64,000 bases of DNA, taken from contig JAQOTA010000054.1 of NCBI GenBank assembly GCA_029532415.1, positions 1 to 64,000 of the forward strand, given 5' to 3'. The position numbers and the translations under genes were made by a program. Shown here piece by piece: positions 24,101 to 36,080 of the stretch. The notes beneath the pieces are model-generated. The model made no database searches. It was not told the DNA's origin and saw nothing but the letters and a program-made list of their open reading frames with translations. The DNA is from Marasmius tenuissimus (lineage: Eukaryota; Basidiomycota; Agaricomycetes; Agaricales; Marasmiaceae). Position 1 is the stretch's first letter. Each line of letters opens with the position of its first letter.

Positions 24101-27100
24101 ATGAAAAAGGGTCAAACTTCAAACACGCGAACGGAAGCTTTCATTTCGCTAGGTCACTCGCAAATGAACACACTAGGTACCGACGGGCGTGGATTCTTAC
24201 GCCAAGCATCCTTGTCATCTCAAAGACCCTCCTTCCTTGACTTATTGATACGGTGTCCTTATCGAAGCGCCAATAAGGTGTAGACACGCTTTCATGACGG
24301 TAGCCCGGAACCAACCCGAACGCTCAGAGCTACCTGAGCAAATTGACACCTAATGACTACTTACCAAGAAGAAGACACAATCACTTACAACATCCTGTAG
24401 AAATCCGAGACTCAGAAATGGGCATTAATCTACATTGATAGTTAGGTAGCTTTGACCTTCCTATTCCATGTGAAATAGATATGTTACGAAAACGCTGTAC
24501 TCCAAAAACTTGTGGAGCTTTTCCGCCCGCATCAAAGACGGATTCGTCTCGGAGATTAACTCGAGCGTTCCTTCATTTAAAGATTGAGATAATCAGCTGC
24601 CCTACCGTTGTCTTGCAAGACACTTTTGCTTGGCACCTTCTACGCGTGTTTGTCAGTTCGAGTCGATTTCAAACACCCTAGCATGAGCGCTTGGGGAAGA
24701 GGATTGTGATAGAGATTGAACGAGCAGTCAAGTCCCGATAGGAGGAGGGTCCATTACTCTTGTCCAATCAACTGCACTGTATTTCATATCTCTACGAGTC
24801 CAAATTTGATCAATGTATCAACACAGAATGTTACCGTAGTGAGACTGAACGCCGGCGAGGCATTCGCATCATATGACTGTCTACGAATATGTACGTACAA
24901 GTTATGACTGCTTCAGAAATATTGGCGGAACCATATATTTATAGCGCTATGGCAGCATCTAAATTCCAATACAGTAACTGACTTTTACTTGTAAGTTGTG
25001 AGACCCCACTTCCCAACCGTGCATCTGAAACCATGAGAGATATAGGGGCTAAACGCCGGGGAAGCACAACATTCGACAAAACCAATGGACATCACTCAAG
25101 ATCGCAGATTGTCTCCTGAACAGAAAGCGGCAAAACATGTTTTTGGACCCATAGACGCTGTGTAAACTTTCTCGATCTTGAGTACTTGAGTAATGGTGCT
25201 GTGGTATCATAATCGCGAAACGCATAGTGGTCAGTGGTAGCCCAATCAATTTTCCCGTAGAAGCGAAACGCCGCGTACGGGCCGTTAACTGCCCACCTTA
25301 GCGCTAGCGGAGTAACAGTCATGGATGAAGTATCACACCTTCTACAGACCGGTCAGCGCTACAATACGAGCTCAATCACTCAGTATTCAGACTAAGTGAG
25401 TTTCATGATGAGGAAAAATCAACCTTTCGCTTCCCGTTCAACGCCTGTACGGATGTTCTACATAAAAATTATGAACATATCCATCAGAAACCTTTGAGCT
25501 TCGCTGATTTATAGACTATCACACCAATTAATCGAAGGCACTGACTTCCTGATCGTCCGAGTCCGGGAGCTCGAGGCTTTCCTCAAGCCGATTGGAGCCT
25601 GGAAATGAAGATTGTGGGCGGACAAAGTACCAGCCCTTAGTACATACTCCTAACTTGCTATCATCCTTCTGAATCACCCCAGATTAGTAAGGAGAACATC
25701 TTCGCGTCATAGATGAAGCCTTGTATCATTGAGTGGTAAACGACCGTACTCCTAATTCGCTCGCAAGGCTCGACAGACCCCAGAATTACTTTAAGGCTCC
25801 CAACGTTTTGAGGAAACCCAGTGTCAACCAGAAGGGCTCGGCAGGAAGAAAGATTCTGTACTTACTTCGGAAATGAGAGAATGAAAGTATTTGATGAATA
25901 ACAAGAGCAATTTCCTATCCATCTAGCTGGCCAAAAAACGTTACAGCGCCTCGGAAGGCTCACATCCCCTCTCCGAAGGACGACTTCGGAACAAAGATGA
26001 AGAAAAACTTGGCGATTTCCAAGGAGGCAATTGGTGAGTATGGTGAGCTGCGTCGAACTTCTGATTTTGGCTCGAGGAAACGAGTGGCCGTAATCAATGA
26101 AATATACCTAGGCAACCTTGTATAAGACGCAATCAAAATTTCCGTTATGGGCCTGAAGACGTGATACAGACTGCAAAAGTACGCGTAGTCCTGTGGTCGA
26201 CCATTCCATGGGTGATAATCGCGCCTGATAAATTAGTACTTAAGTACATGGACTGAGGTTTAGCTCGTACTGATGACTATTCAGGACCAACCTGGGAGAT
26301 ATCTGGCTTTGGTCGGGCTTTGGGATGGGAGACCACATGGGCAACGCAAACTCAAATCTATTCATACTTCTGAGCGACAGCTAGAGGTCTTCTCTCTGAG
26401 ATAACGAGGAAGAGCTCGTCGGACAGTTTTGTCATCCCCGGGCCGCAGGAATCCGCCGTTGGCCATGAGTCAGGGCCGTGGTCTTTCCCACATTACCTCT
26501 TGCCTTATAACCACGGCTCCGGGCTGATACAAATCAGGGTTTTTCCCCTTCCTTCCACTTTTTTTCCTCGGTACACTTTGGGATCGCTGATTATGGTGCT
26601 CAGAAGCTCTCGTTAGAAAGATTGCGACCACCAACAGTAATGAAAACCCGAGTGTATCCAATAAAGTACATGATCGAGCTGATATTACTCTACTGTTTAA
26701 ATCGTGGTGTGTTACAAGATTTCGTTTTACGTGTATTTTCCTCGCTGAATTGTACCAAGGCATCAACAGCAGGTAGCGTTACACCCATCTATTCACGAGG
26801 CGAAGAATCTGAGGTCTGTGCGCCCGTAATTTCGTGTTCAATCAGCAGTTGGTAACGTCCCTCCTCTTCCTCCACTGGGGCATTCGGTCTAAAGGAATGA
26901 GTTGCAATCACCCGGGCTGAGAAGGGGCCTTAAGCGTTGTGAAAGGTTGAAAAGGTGCATGAAATCAAGTAGACACTTCTGGCACAGAAATCACTTTCCC
27001 ACCATTGTGTCCTTCCGTTCTTCCACGCTCACTTTTCGCTGACCCTCCTCTCATGACAGGCGGCTTTTGGGATTGTACTGGTGACCATTGGCATCCGGCA

Positions 27101-28687
27101 AAAGGAATAAAATGCCGATATATGGGCGAACTGAACTGAGAAAAGCAAACGAAAGACAATTGTGTAACAAAATTAAGCACAACCAAACGGTCTCCATCAG
27201 TCGACAAGAACCCGAAACGAACTTAGAGCGAGCGTCTCAAGAGCGTCTAGGGGCATAGACGTGGCCCTCGAAGTGAGGATAGAAAAATATCCGACCCCAA
27301 CGTCGCAAGCCATTATTCTGCCACCAGCGACGTCTGAGACACTCCTAAGCTCGACCGCTGCGGAGGGCCCAGCAAGATGGATAACCCCACCGTCATAAAT
27401 TCACTCCGTGAATAACATATCTGAGCCTTCTTTGAAGGCCACAATCCACACGACGAATCCGGAAAAGGGGGATAAAGTCGCCCTTGAGATATTGGTGGAG
27501 CCGTGATGAATGGAAGGAAAATAAGGAAGGATAGAAGACCGGGACGAGAGGGAACGTAGAGAAGTGAAAGGAAGAAGCAGCTGGAACATACTCCCATCGA
27601 ATCATCGAAATATGTCTCATTGGCGTCCTACATCTCATCGGCTCGGCCGCTCCTAAACCCAAGCAGACTATCGAGTTGACTCCGCTTGAGGTGCTGTAGG
27701 TTGTGTTACAGGATCCAGTTGGAGCTTGATGGGATCTCGAGGTCTATAAAATGAAACAGGAAAACTAAACGATCGGTCCAAAAGACAAAAGGTGAATGAC
27801 ATAAAGAGACCGACGAGGCAGAATAAGGGGAGATCGCGAATACAGTCAGTGCTCTAAACATGAGGTAGCGATGCCCAAAGAAACAAAGAACCTACGGAGG
27901 AGTAAACAACGTACCCAATGTGTCCCCCAAGATAACAAGGTTCCAGCAGGTCCTATAAATGCCCCTACAAGGCGAGAGCCTCCGTTCCTCCGCCTCCTCG
28001 TCGGACCGACAAGGCCAACAGATCCGAATAAAATGTGTCTGGGTTGACTACCACGCCGATACATAGACCGTGGTGTACGAGTATAGGTCGACGGACACTG
28101 AAAACACTCTAGATCGACTGAATTCGAGCTCAAGGACGTCAACCTGGCACTTATATTTACGAGAGTAAAAGGTCCATGATATCCAGTTAAGATACTAATG
28201 CGTACCACACCCCAACCACACCCCTTCGAGCCGTACCATCTATTATTTGCCCTTGGAGACCTTATATCCCCCCGATCCAACTCTAGGCTTTCTCGTCAGC
28301 GGTGCCTTTCACTTGGTTCCTTGTCGACAAGTCGCTACATAGAACGTGAAGGCTTAACCGGCTGGTTTTCCTTGCTAAAGTAGCTTCCGAGCTACAGTAG
28401 GCAAGAAATCTCTTTGATCTCTCGTCATCCAGGTGACACCTCGGGATGTGTTGCTCACCCAATTTCTCATCCTTTTCCCACATGAGCGAGCACCGTGGGA
28501 GAGGCATACTCACGCTGAATAGTTGGACGAACGAAGCATCAGAAACATCATTCTATCGGCTTCTCGCCGCCTTTTTGTGAGTTGTAACGATCAGTGGTTT
28601 GTTAATCATGATTTGTCCTCTACTTGATTTTGTATATAATGAAATCAGTCGTCCAATGTTCCCTTACTACTTACTTACTAACCAACG
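21108..28687. other. 7.5 kb gene-poor interval
   Basis: No gene can be supported with confidence. Candidates looked at: 21453-22039 (-), listed separately; 22918-23268 (+), a 116-codon frame with a hydrophobic N-terminal third and then a polar part, possibly a remnant of a membrane-anchored enzyme; 23485-23802 (+); and 27846-28280 (-), 144 codons with weak hydrophobic patches. A short block at about 26761-26825 resembles 30172-30245 (shared CATCAACAG and a TCACGAGGC[GA]AAGAAT core), so part of this interval is an old duplicate of sequence between the ICMT-like paralogues. The rest looks decayed. Confidence 0.4.
21453..22039 (-). CDS. Unidentified small protein, weakly DUF6593-like
   Basis: On the minus strand ATG 22039 opens a polar frame (MSFPNNGPSPALSLNRSDDG). 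Possible introns (donor GTGCGT and acceptor TTTGACAG; then GTATGG and TGCATATAG) join to a piece ending SALILESVRDFGGGYVM. The order of a two-layer beta N-terminus, a middle strand pair and a hydrophobic LILE-type end faintly recalls the Agaricomycete DUF6593 family, but the similarity is weak and the product would be short. It could equally be a decayed gene. Its promoter side faces the gene-poor interval and its 3' end faces the P450 promoter. Confidence 0.2.
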
Positions 28688-29568
28688 ATGTCACGGTCCT
28701 CAGCAGACCGCCAACACGAGCATGCATTCATCCGACGAGGAACTGAGGGAAGCTCGTTCCTCACCAAACTCCTTTTCTCGCTCTCCCGAATCGCAGATGT
28801 TCCCCTCCAATACCAGATCCTCGCCAACGGCCTCGGTCACCCTATCATCACGTCACTAGGCAGTCAACCACTCCTTTCCTACCCACCCGCTGCAGATCAG
28901 GCCAATGTACTTACATCCCTCCTCGAGCTATCACCCTACCGTATTGTCTTGTTGGGAATGTCTATCGGCAGCATGGTCAAACAAGGTGTTTGGCTCATTC
29001 GAATCTCTCAGGAGGACATTGGCGTCGGCGGTGCACTCGGGATCGGAGCCTTTAACGCGTTAAGCAATTCTCTCAACACTCTTGTATTTTCCGCTGCTGC
29101 TACCTCCGTCATTACAACACCGGCCGACGAATGGAACCTGTTGTCTTCTCCCCAACTTTTAGTAGGCAGTACAATGTTCGTGGTCGGGATTGGTCTCGAG
29201 TGGATTTCGGAGGAGCAAAGGAAGGCGTTCAAGGATGATTCGAGAAATAAGGGTAAGGTGTACTCCGGGGGACTGTTCGGATGGGCGAGGCATATCAACT
29301 TTGGAGGATACACCCTTTGGAGGTCTGGGTTCTCCCTTGCTGCCGGTGGATGGTGGCTTGGTGCTATCGTTGCGGCGGTATTCACTTACTTTTTTGCGAA
29401 GGGTGGGATCCCGGAATTGGACGAGTATTGTTCAAACCGCGTGAGTTTGGTCATTTTGATTCTGGATGATGAGTGAGGTCTGACCTTTTCCTTCGTTTGC
29501 AGTATGAAGCCCAATGGATGGAATACAAGCGAAAGGTCCCTTATAAACTCTTGCCTTATATATATTGA
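28688..29568 (+). CDS. DUF1295/ICMT-like membrane protein, paralogue 1
   Basis: A 272-residue integral membrane protein of the PEMT/ICMT/DUF1295 superfamily (isoprenylcysteine methyltransferase and steroid 5-alpha-reductase C-terminal fold). Two exons, 28688-29440 and 29503-29568, are separated by a 62-bp intron. Features seen: amphipathic N-terminus SSFLTKLLFSLSRIADVPLQYQ, four or five hydrophobic segments, then the family C-terminus SGGLFGWARHINFGGYTLWRSG where other members have RHPNY, a following helix pair, and the end QWMEYKRKVPYKLLPYIY. Enzymatic activity is not proved; the Pro and Tyr of RHPNY are replaced by Ile and Phe. A TATATAA lies at 28633-28639, about 50 bp upstream of the ATG. 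First of three tandem copies on the same strand with identical intron position. Confidence 0.88.
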
Positions 29569-32359
29569 CAATGTACTTTGACGTGTACCGTGTACGCCGC
29601 CAATGTCAGCGAAAGAAAAGTCTAGATAGCTGCACGCTCTCGCTGAGAATTTGCAAGAGCAACATGTGGTTTTACAAACTGGTCAGACCTCAGACCGTCG
29701 GTGAATCTGACAGTAAAACTAATAATGCGTCTCTGGAGGTGACTCAGGTTGAATCAAGGCCTCGACGTTGGCTCGACGTTACTCAAAGCAAGCGATAGTG
29801 CTTTGGTCGTCCCCACATAACATCGACGCCGACTGCAATGAGAGCTAGTAGCTCCCGCCAGCGCTTGGGCCTGGTGCTTTGATAAAACTGCACTTTGATT
29901 GAACGGAAGGATTTTACAATAACATCCCGTCCCGTCCCGGGCCGCCAGTATCTGAGACTGTTTTCAAATTTTTTTCCGGCCTATATCGCCCCTTGCCTTC
30001 CTACCATCACCACGGTTCATCTCGAGCGGAACTTTCCTCATTTCCTCCCTTTTTCTCTTAAGCTCACCTCCATCTCGCTCATTGTAGGCTTCAGCTTTGA
30101 GGATGGCTGTGATCGTCCGCTGCGAGAAAGACCCAGTCGACCAGATACGGTTACAGCCTCACACGATGCTTCATCAACAGGTCGTTCAAAGAAGAGCCCA
30201 TATGACGCATCTACTCACGAGGCAAAGAATTTTGAGGTACGTGCTTGTTCGCTTGGCGTTCAAGTATCTCTCAACTTTCCCCCCCCCCTCGACTAAGGCA
30301 TGCTGGAGGTATCCGACTTGACGGACTATTTGCAGGTGCTCGGACTGAAACCGCGATTCGAACGTTTTAGAGGGTCGAAAGAATTCACGGATGTGCTAGG
30401 GCATAGTGCGCTCCTAAGTCGCGCGTATTGCTCAGCAGTACGTATCTTCTTCTTTTACTTAGGTTTCCTGATTCAATGGCCGTCGCCGTGTACACCGAAC
30501 ATCTGAACGCTGCCACTTCTGAAGCCACCTCTGCTAGTGTCATCCCCGTACCGTCCTGGAAAGTGAACTGGGACACAAACCTTCAACAAAGTCTCTCCAA
30601 CCTGACACTATCCCGATCTGAATCGACTCCGCCCGCCATCATCTATGCGAACCATTTGCTTCTGCTAGATAGTCCAGCGACGCTAAGCTAGCCGGATGAA
30701 CGGTATTGCGTATCTTCGATTAGGGGGTGAGCACTGTTTGACAATTTCCTAGTTTCGTCGACCGAACCCTTCTCTTCTGTTGTATCCATCCGCACTCTAT
30801 CATTGCTGTCACGTCTCAACATCATTTTACTGAGCACTTCTTTCTTCACGAGCGGCTGAGCTCTTCCGCATTCTGCTCCCCGAGAGCAATTGATAGTTCT
30901 CCGGCCACCGCTGAAGTAGATGTTATTGGACCGGCGATTGCTGTTCTACCCTTGTGTGTTCCATATTCAGTACCACTGTTCATTGAAGCTTTGCTCTTAT
31001 CAGATCAGGCCTTCCGGTGGAGGCATCGGATTTCCTTGGTGCTCTTCAATCTGCTGGGACCGTCGTGGCTTGTCTATCCCTTTCTCTGTGTTCCATTTCC
31101 GTTTGAATCCTGTCACCCTTCGTCTTGAAAGGGTCAGCTACGTTCTTAATTTCCCCTTTAGTTCTCTATTCCAAGCTACCATCCAACTCCCTATTTCGCT
31201 CCGCTCCTTAAGTGAGTTGCTGACCTTGCCCATTTCGATCGTAGATCTCAAGTTCCGACATCCGGTAACCCTGCCTGTAGCGTGAAGCGCGACCTACGAC
31301 ACCAAGCGTGGCAACAACTCAGGGGGAAAGGAGGCTTGAGCTCAAATCCGGCGAGCTGAAGCGGTGAACTAGACCAACATAACATTTTGGGCTGCATGGG
31401 TTGGGTTTTAATGTAGGTATGTTTCAAGTCCCTTCGTCTTCCTTACCGTCGATTTGTTTTCGTAACATACTCCAGTTTCCTTCCTCCCGCCCTTCAGAGG
31501 AGGGGGAGGCGGCTATTCTGAAGCGAAATTAACGGAGAATAACCAAAGGAGAATCAATCGCATTCAAGCCCGACTCATCTTTTCCCGACTTGCCTTCTGC
31601 CGCCAAGAAAACCTCGAACCCATAATCGGGTCACGTGAATGTATGCCAGTTATTTTCGTCCTCTGTTTCCGCATGTGGGTTGTAGTGTTGAAACTCGGTT
31701 GCGTTCTTCATGAGTGGCGACTATATGCCTGTGCAGTGACCTATTCTGCTGAATCCTGCACAAGGCGACGTGGACTTGTGGAGGGAGGTATTATTTGATT
31801 GGGCTGCCGGTGCCAGCAGACCAATGGTGTCCGACGTCGCAGCCTGCTTATTCTAGACCGTCCGTTATTGAATGATCACGGGGGGTTGTACATGGCCCTG
31901 AAATAGTCTGGTTCTATTCTCAAGGCCCTTATATCTCTCCTGTCCCAGGGTTGCTCAGTCGGCGCTGATTTTCAACCTACTACATGATCACCTCTGCTAT
32001 CCTCTCATGGCCGGAAACTCGAGGCAATTTGAAGCTTAGCTGAGCACTCTTTGTTCCGAAAGTTGCCCCCGTCTCTCTCCTCAGACGACATAGTCTTTTT
32101 AAGTCCGGATTCCTTTGCTTTCCCGTCGTTCTCATCGTTTCCCACTCTGAAAAAAAACCAATTGAAAGGGGCACTCATGTTAAATGATTATATGTGATGT
32201 GTGTCATGGAAGCGATATTTTATCAGCTACCCACGAGCCCGTTCGGGGACTCGTTTCCTCCGTTAATCGATGATGGTCTGGTCACGATTTGCCGCTCCAC
32301 CTGGTTCTAGTTTGTCATATACTGCCACCATTCGCCCACTGCTCCTTTACTTACACACG
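29569..32359. other. Spacer between paralogues 1 and 2, with unassigned coding-like pieces
   Basis: Coding-like pieces lie at 29895-30296, 30300-30440 and 30428-30691 (+), with plausible junctions (GTACGTGC...CTAAG and GTACGTATC...ACTTAG). One exon would encode DYLQVLGLKPRFERF. I do not recognise the product and could not complete a gene. The sequence from 30700 to 32360 shows only short frames. Confidence 0.35.
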
Positions 32360-33250
32360 ATGTCGTCGACTCCAGGAAATCGTAGGCTTGAGCATCCTTT
32401 CATAAAACGAGGGATCGGAGCCACCTCGTTCCTCAACCAACTTCTGTTCTCACTCTCTCGAATCGCAGATATTCCCCTCCAATACCAGATTCTCGCCAAC
32501 GGCCTCGGTCACTCAATAATCTTCGCACTAGGCGGTCACCCTCTCCCCATACCCCGACCCATTGCGAACCAAGGCAATGCACTAACATCATTCCTCGGGC
32601 TTTCACCTTACCGTACTGTGCTGTTGGGAATGTCCATCGGCAGCATGGTCAAACAAGTCGGCTGGCTCGTCCGTATCTCCCGTGAAGATATCGGTATCAT
32701 TGGTGCCCTCGGAGTTGGCGCCCTCAATGCCTTGATCAACTCTTCAAACACCCTCATATTCTCCGCTGCTGCTACCTCTGCCATCACCACGCCGGCAGAC
32801 GAGTGGAGCTCACTATCCTCTCCCCAACTTATGGTGGGCGCTGCGATGTTCGTGGTCGGGATCGCCCTCGAGTGCATTTCGGAAGAACAAAGAAATGTTT
32901 TCAAGAATGATCCAAGGAATAATGGAAAGGTGTACTCTGGGGGATTGTTCGGATGGGCGAGGCATATCAACTTTGGGGGATACACCCTTTGGAGGTCTGG
33001 GTTCTCCCTCGCTGCCGGTGGATGGTGGTTTGGCGCTCTTGTTGCGGTGGTGTTCACCTATTTTTTTGCGAAGGCCGGGATCCCAGAGTTGGACGAGCAC
33101 TGCTCAAATCGGGTGAGTGTGAGAGTTGCAAGCCCGTTTCGGTTATGACGAACGCGATGGGCTGATTGTTTCTTACGTTGGCAGTATCAAACTCAATGGG
33201 TAGAATACAGACGAAAGGTCCCGTATAAGCTTTGGCCTTACATCTATTAA
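32360..33250 (+). CDS. DUF1295/ICMT-like membrane protein, paralogue 2
   Basis: A 272-residue paralogue with exons 32360-33112 and 33185-33250 around a 72-bp intron at the same codon as in its neighbours. I chose ATG 32360 (MSSTPGNRRLEHPFIKRG) because it aligns with the start of paralogue 1; an upstream in-frame ATG at 32270 would add 30 unrelated residues. The core is nearly the same as paralogue 1: LQYQILANGLGHSII, SAAATSAITTPADEW and GLFGWARHINFGGYTLWRSG. The C-terminus reads QWVEYRRKVPYKLWPYIY. No disabling change is seen, so the copy should be functional. Role as for paralogue 1. Confidence 0.88.
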
Positions 33251-34115
33251 CATTCCGTCATGATCTGTACGTCGTCGATTTTTAACGAGTGAGAAGTATT
33301 CAAGTAGCAAGATGCTCTAACGAAGCAATTCAAGAAAGAAAGGATTATGAAGTTTCACTCGAATCTCAAGTCTGTCGGAAAACTTCGGCCGGCCATATAA
33401 GGGCATATTTGGCCTTTTATTCCCCATATATGGGGGATTATCCGACTGATTTGGGCCTTTTATGCCTCATATATGGGGCCTTATAAGCGAATTTTGGCAT
33501 TTATGGCCTTATCTGGATAAAGTTATGCAAAAAAGGCCTTATTAGGTCATCGGGCAGTTTTGCGACAATTCGTCAGCAGACCCGAAGGTCAAGCTAGTAA
33601 AGGCGTCTCTAAAGATAGCTCATTTCTACCGGTCTTGTTGATAGGCACACTATATCTTATTCTATGAGGCCGTTTCGTTAGTACCAGACGTTACCTGAAA
33701 TACCCGATAGGGCTTTGACCGTCTTCACAATTCACCGAGATGTAAGGTGCTGGTTGTTCAGGCTTTTGTCACCAAATAGGCGAAGCTTAGCCGCCCTTGG
33801 ATGGCAAAAGCTGTATTGAGAGCCCTGGAACTCAAATTGCTTGGCATCAACTATTTCTCGTGATTCAGATGACACAGTTTACACAAGTTCGGGGCGGGTT
33901 GCTCTCCCATCCTCCCCCTCGTTTGGACTGAATAAGCACTGGGAAGGAAGGGTACAAACCTCAAGTAGTTGAGCGTGATGTGTATGACAGGAGCGTCCCA
34001 TCGGCATCAACGGAAGCGTCATCCTATCGGCTTCCCACTACACCTTTTTGAAATATCGTTACCCAATCTCCCTTATAATGCGTAGATTCCCCCCGTGCTT
34101 CATCATCCAAAGACA
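33251..34115. other. Spacer between paralogues 2 and 3
   Basis: No gene. It contains the palindromic AT-rich repeat at 33405-33483. The 40 bp before 34116 match the corresponding leader of paralogue 1 in general layout (CATCCTATCGGCTTC... near 34020 and TTCTATCGGCTTC near 28550), showing that promoter sequence was duplicated with the genes. Confidence 0.5.
33405..33483. repeat. Two imperfect units with CCCCATATATGGGG palindrome
   Basis: Two adjacent units of roughly 50 bp share GGCCTTTTAT followed by a CATATATGGGG core. The first has the perfect 14-bp palindrome CCCCATATATGGGG at 33422-33435; the second reads CCTCATATATGGGGCC. More GGCCTTAT motifs follow up to about 33540. Confidence 0.7.
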
Positions 34116-35006
34116 ATGTCTTCGTCGTCAGCAGACCGCCAACTAGAGCACGCGTTCATCAAGCGAGGGACTGGGGCTAGCTCGCTCTTCACCAAACTCC
34201 TATTCTCAATTTCTCGAATCGCAGATGTCCCCCTCCAATACCAGATTCTCGCCCACGGTCTTGGTCATCCCATAATCACCGCACTAGGCAGTCAACCTCT
34301 CGGCCTTCCCCACCCATCCGCTGCGAGTCCGGGAAGCGCACTAACATCCTTCCTCGGACTCTCACCCTACCGTAGCGTCCTATTGGGAATGTCCATCGTC
34401 ACGATGGTCAAACAAGTCAATTGGCTTGTTCGAATCTCTAAAGAGGATATTGGTGTCGGCGGTGCCCTCGGAGTCGGGGCTTTCAACATGTTCACCAGCT
34501 CTCTGAACACCCTCATATTCTCTGCTGCTGCTACCTCGGTCATCACCACACCTGCCGACGAATGGGATTTATCTTCTTCTCCTCAGCTTTTGGTCGGCGC
34601 TGCGATATTCGCGATAGGGATTGCTCTTGAGTGGATTTCGGAGGAGCAGAGGAAGGTATTCAAGGATGATCCGAGAAATAAGGGCAAGGTGTACTCCGGG
34701 GGATTGTTCGGATGGGCGAGGCATATCAATTTCGGAGGGTTTGTCCTATGGAGAACGGGCTTCGCAATCGCCGCTGGTGGATGGTGGTTTGGTGCGGCTG
34801 TGGCGACGGTATTTGCTTGGTCTTTTGCGACCAGTGCGATTCCGGAGTTGGATGACTATTGTTTGAATAGGGTGAGTGATTGTCGTATTTGAGTTTCGAT
34901 TCATATTTCGGATGACAATGAATGTTCGTTTTTTATATAGTATCAAGCCCAGTGGATGGAGTACAAGCGCAAGGTTCCTCACAAGCTTATTCCCTTTATC
35001 TACTGA
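34116..35006 (+). CDS. DUF1295/ICMT-like membrane protein, paralogue 3
   Basis: A 273-residue paralogue with exons 34116-34871 and 34941-35006 and a 69-bp intron in the conserved place. ATG 34116 gives MSSSSADRQLEHAFIKRG, aligning with the other two copies; an in-frame ATG at 34095 is less likely. It keeps SLARH-type C-terminal topology as GLFGWARHINFGGFVLWRTG and ends QWMEYKRKVPHKLIPFIY. It is the most divergent copy in the last two helices (AIAAGGWWFGAAVATVFAWSF). No disabling lesion. Regulation and substrate unknown. Confidence 0.88.
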
Positions 35007-36080
35007 GAATGTGGTAGAAAAGTACATGACGGAACCGAGGACGCGGAGGGATGTTGGGCCGCGGTTGTCGACGTGTGGGCGACCTAAAGGAAAGGAAAGG
35101 AAAGAGGGAGACGAGACGGGCCACTGGGGAAAGATGGGATAGAAGGATGGTATGGAGATGAGGCAGACCCAATATCTCAACAACCAAATCTCAGTCGGTG
35201 TGGAGTGTAGGTTTTCGATAAGTACGTCCGAATAGTTTTCCAGTACCTTGAAGAGTAGATAGGTTTACTCTCGAAGAAGAATGTCGTCATCGAGACCATA
35301 GACGATGAACCGGTGTAGCGTAATGCTGGTCATGACACAGAAAAAGGGGAGAGAATGGAAGCATAGTATGCTCGATAATCGGAGTCCCTACGGTTTTCCA
35401 GTGTAGGTGAGGGGAAATCACCTACTGTTGGATGCTTCGATCCCCGATGGTTCGGAGTAAAGGCTTTGGTCAAAGGCATCGCTACAACGCTTATGTGGCT
35501 AACATTAACATTATGTTGTGATCGGAACACTAACTCACATCGCGGAATCATATCGAACGTCGATTGTGAGCGTTTCGCACCTACACACCGTTTACTTATA
35601 TGCACACACACGGCTACATGTCGGCCTATACACGTCCGTAAGTGTAACTATCCAAGTATCATCAGACCTGAAGCTTAAGAGTCCATTGATAGAACGTTTT
35701 CCGTGATTCACTGACAAGCGCAGTATGTTACGTCGTCAGTTGCAGCCAACGACATATACCGAACTTGTGGCTCGAAATTCCAACAAAAACTAATATAATC
35801 GAAAGATATCACTTCGTTGTTTAACGGTAAAATCATTTAGTCAATCCCCGAGCGGTGAATTTTGAGGGTGACATGGTCAAGACCCATCGGCAACAACCAA
35901 TATTGAGCGACGATGGGCGACAAAATCTTCCAGAGATAGACGGGTGCTCAAGCTTGAGTACTCGCACATTCCCATCGGATTCCTATCCATCATTATATAT
36001 AACGTCGAGACAAACGAGAAGAGTACATATCGCAAGAGCATTCATATTGTTGTACACCCATAAATACAGATTCAAAATAC
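35007..36080. other. Convergent intergenic region
   Basis: No supportable gene. Short frames only. A run of GGAAA repeats (35091-35110) is purine-rich low complexity. Confidence 0.5.

Noticed and set aside
30097..30691. Possible multi-exon gene between ICMT-like paralogues 1 and 2
   Set aside because: Some junctions look real but no complete frame could be built and no family was recognised.
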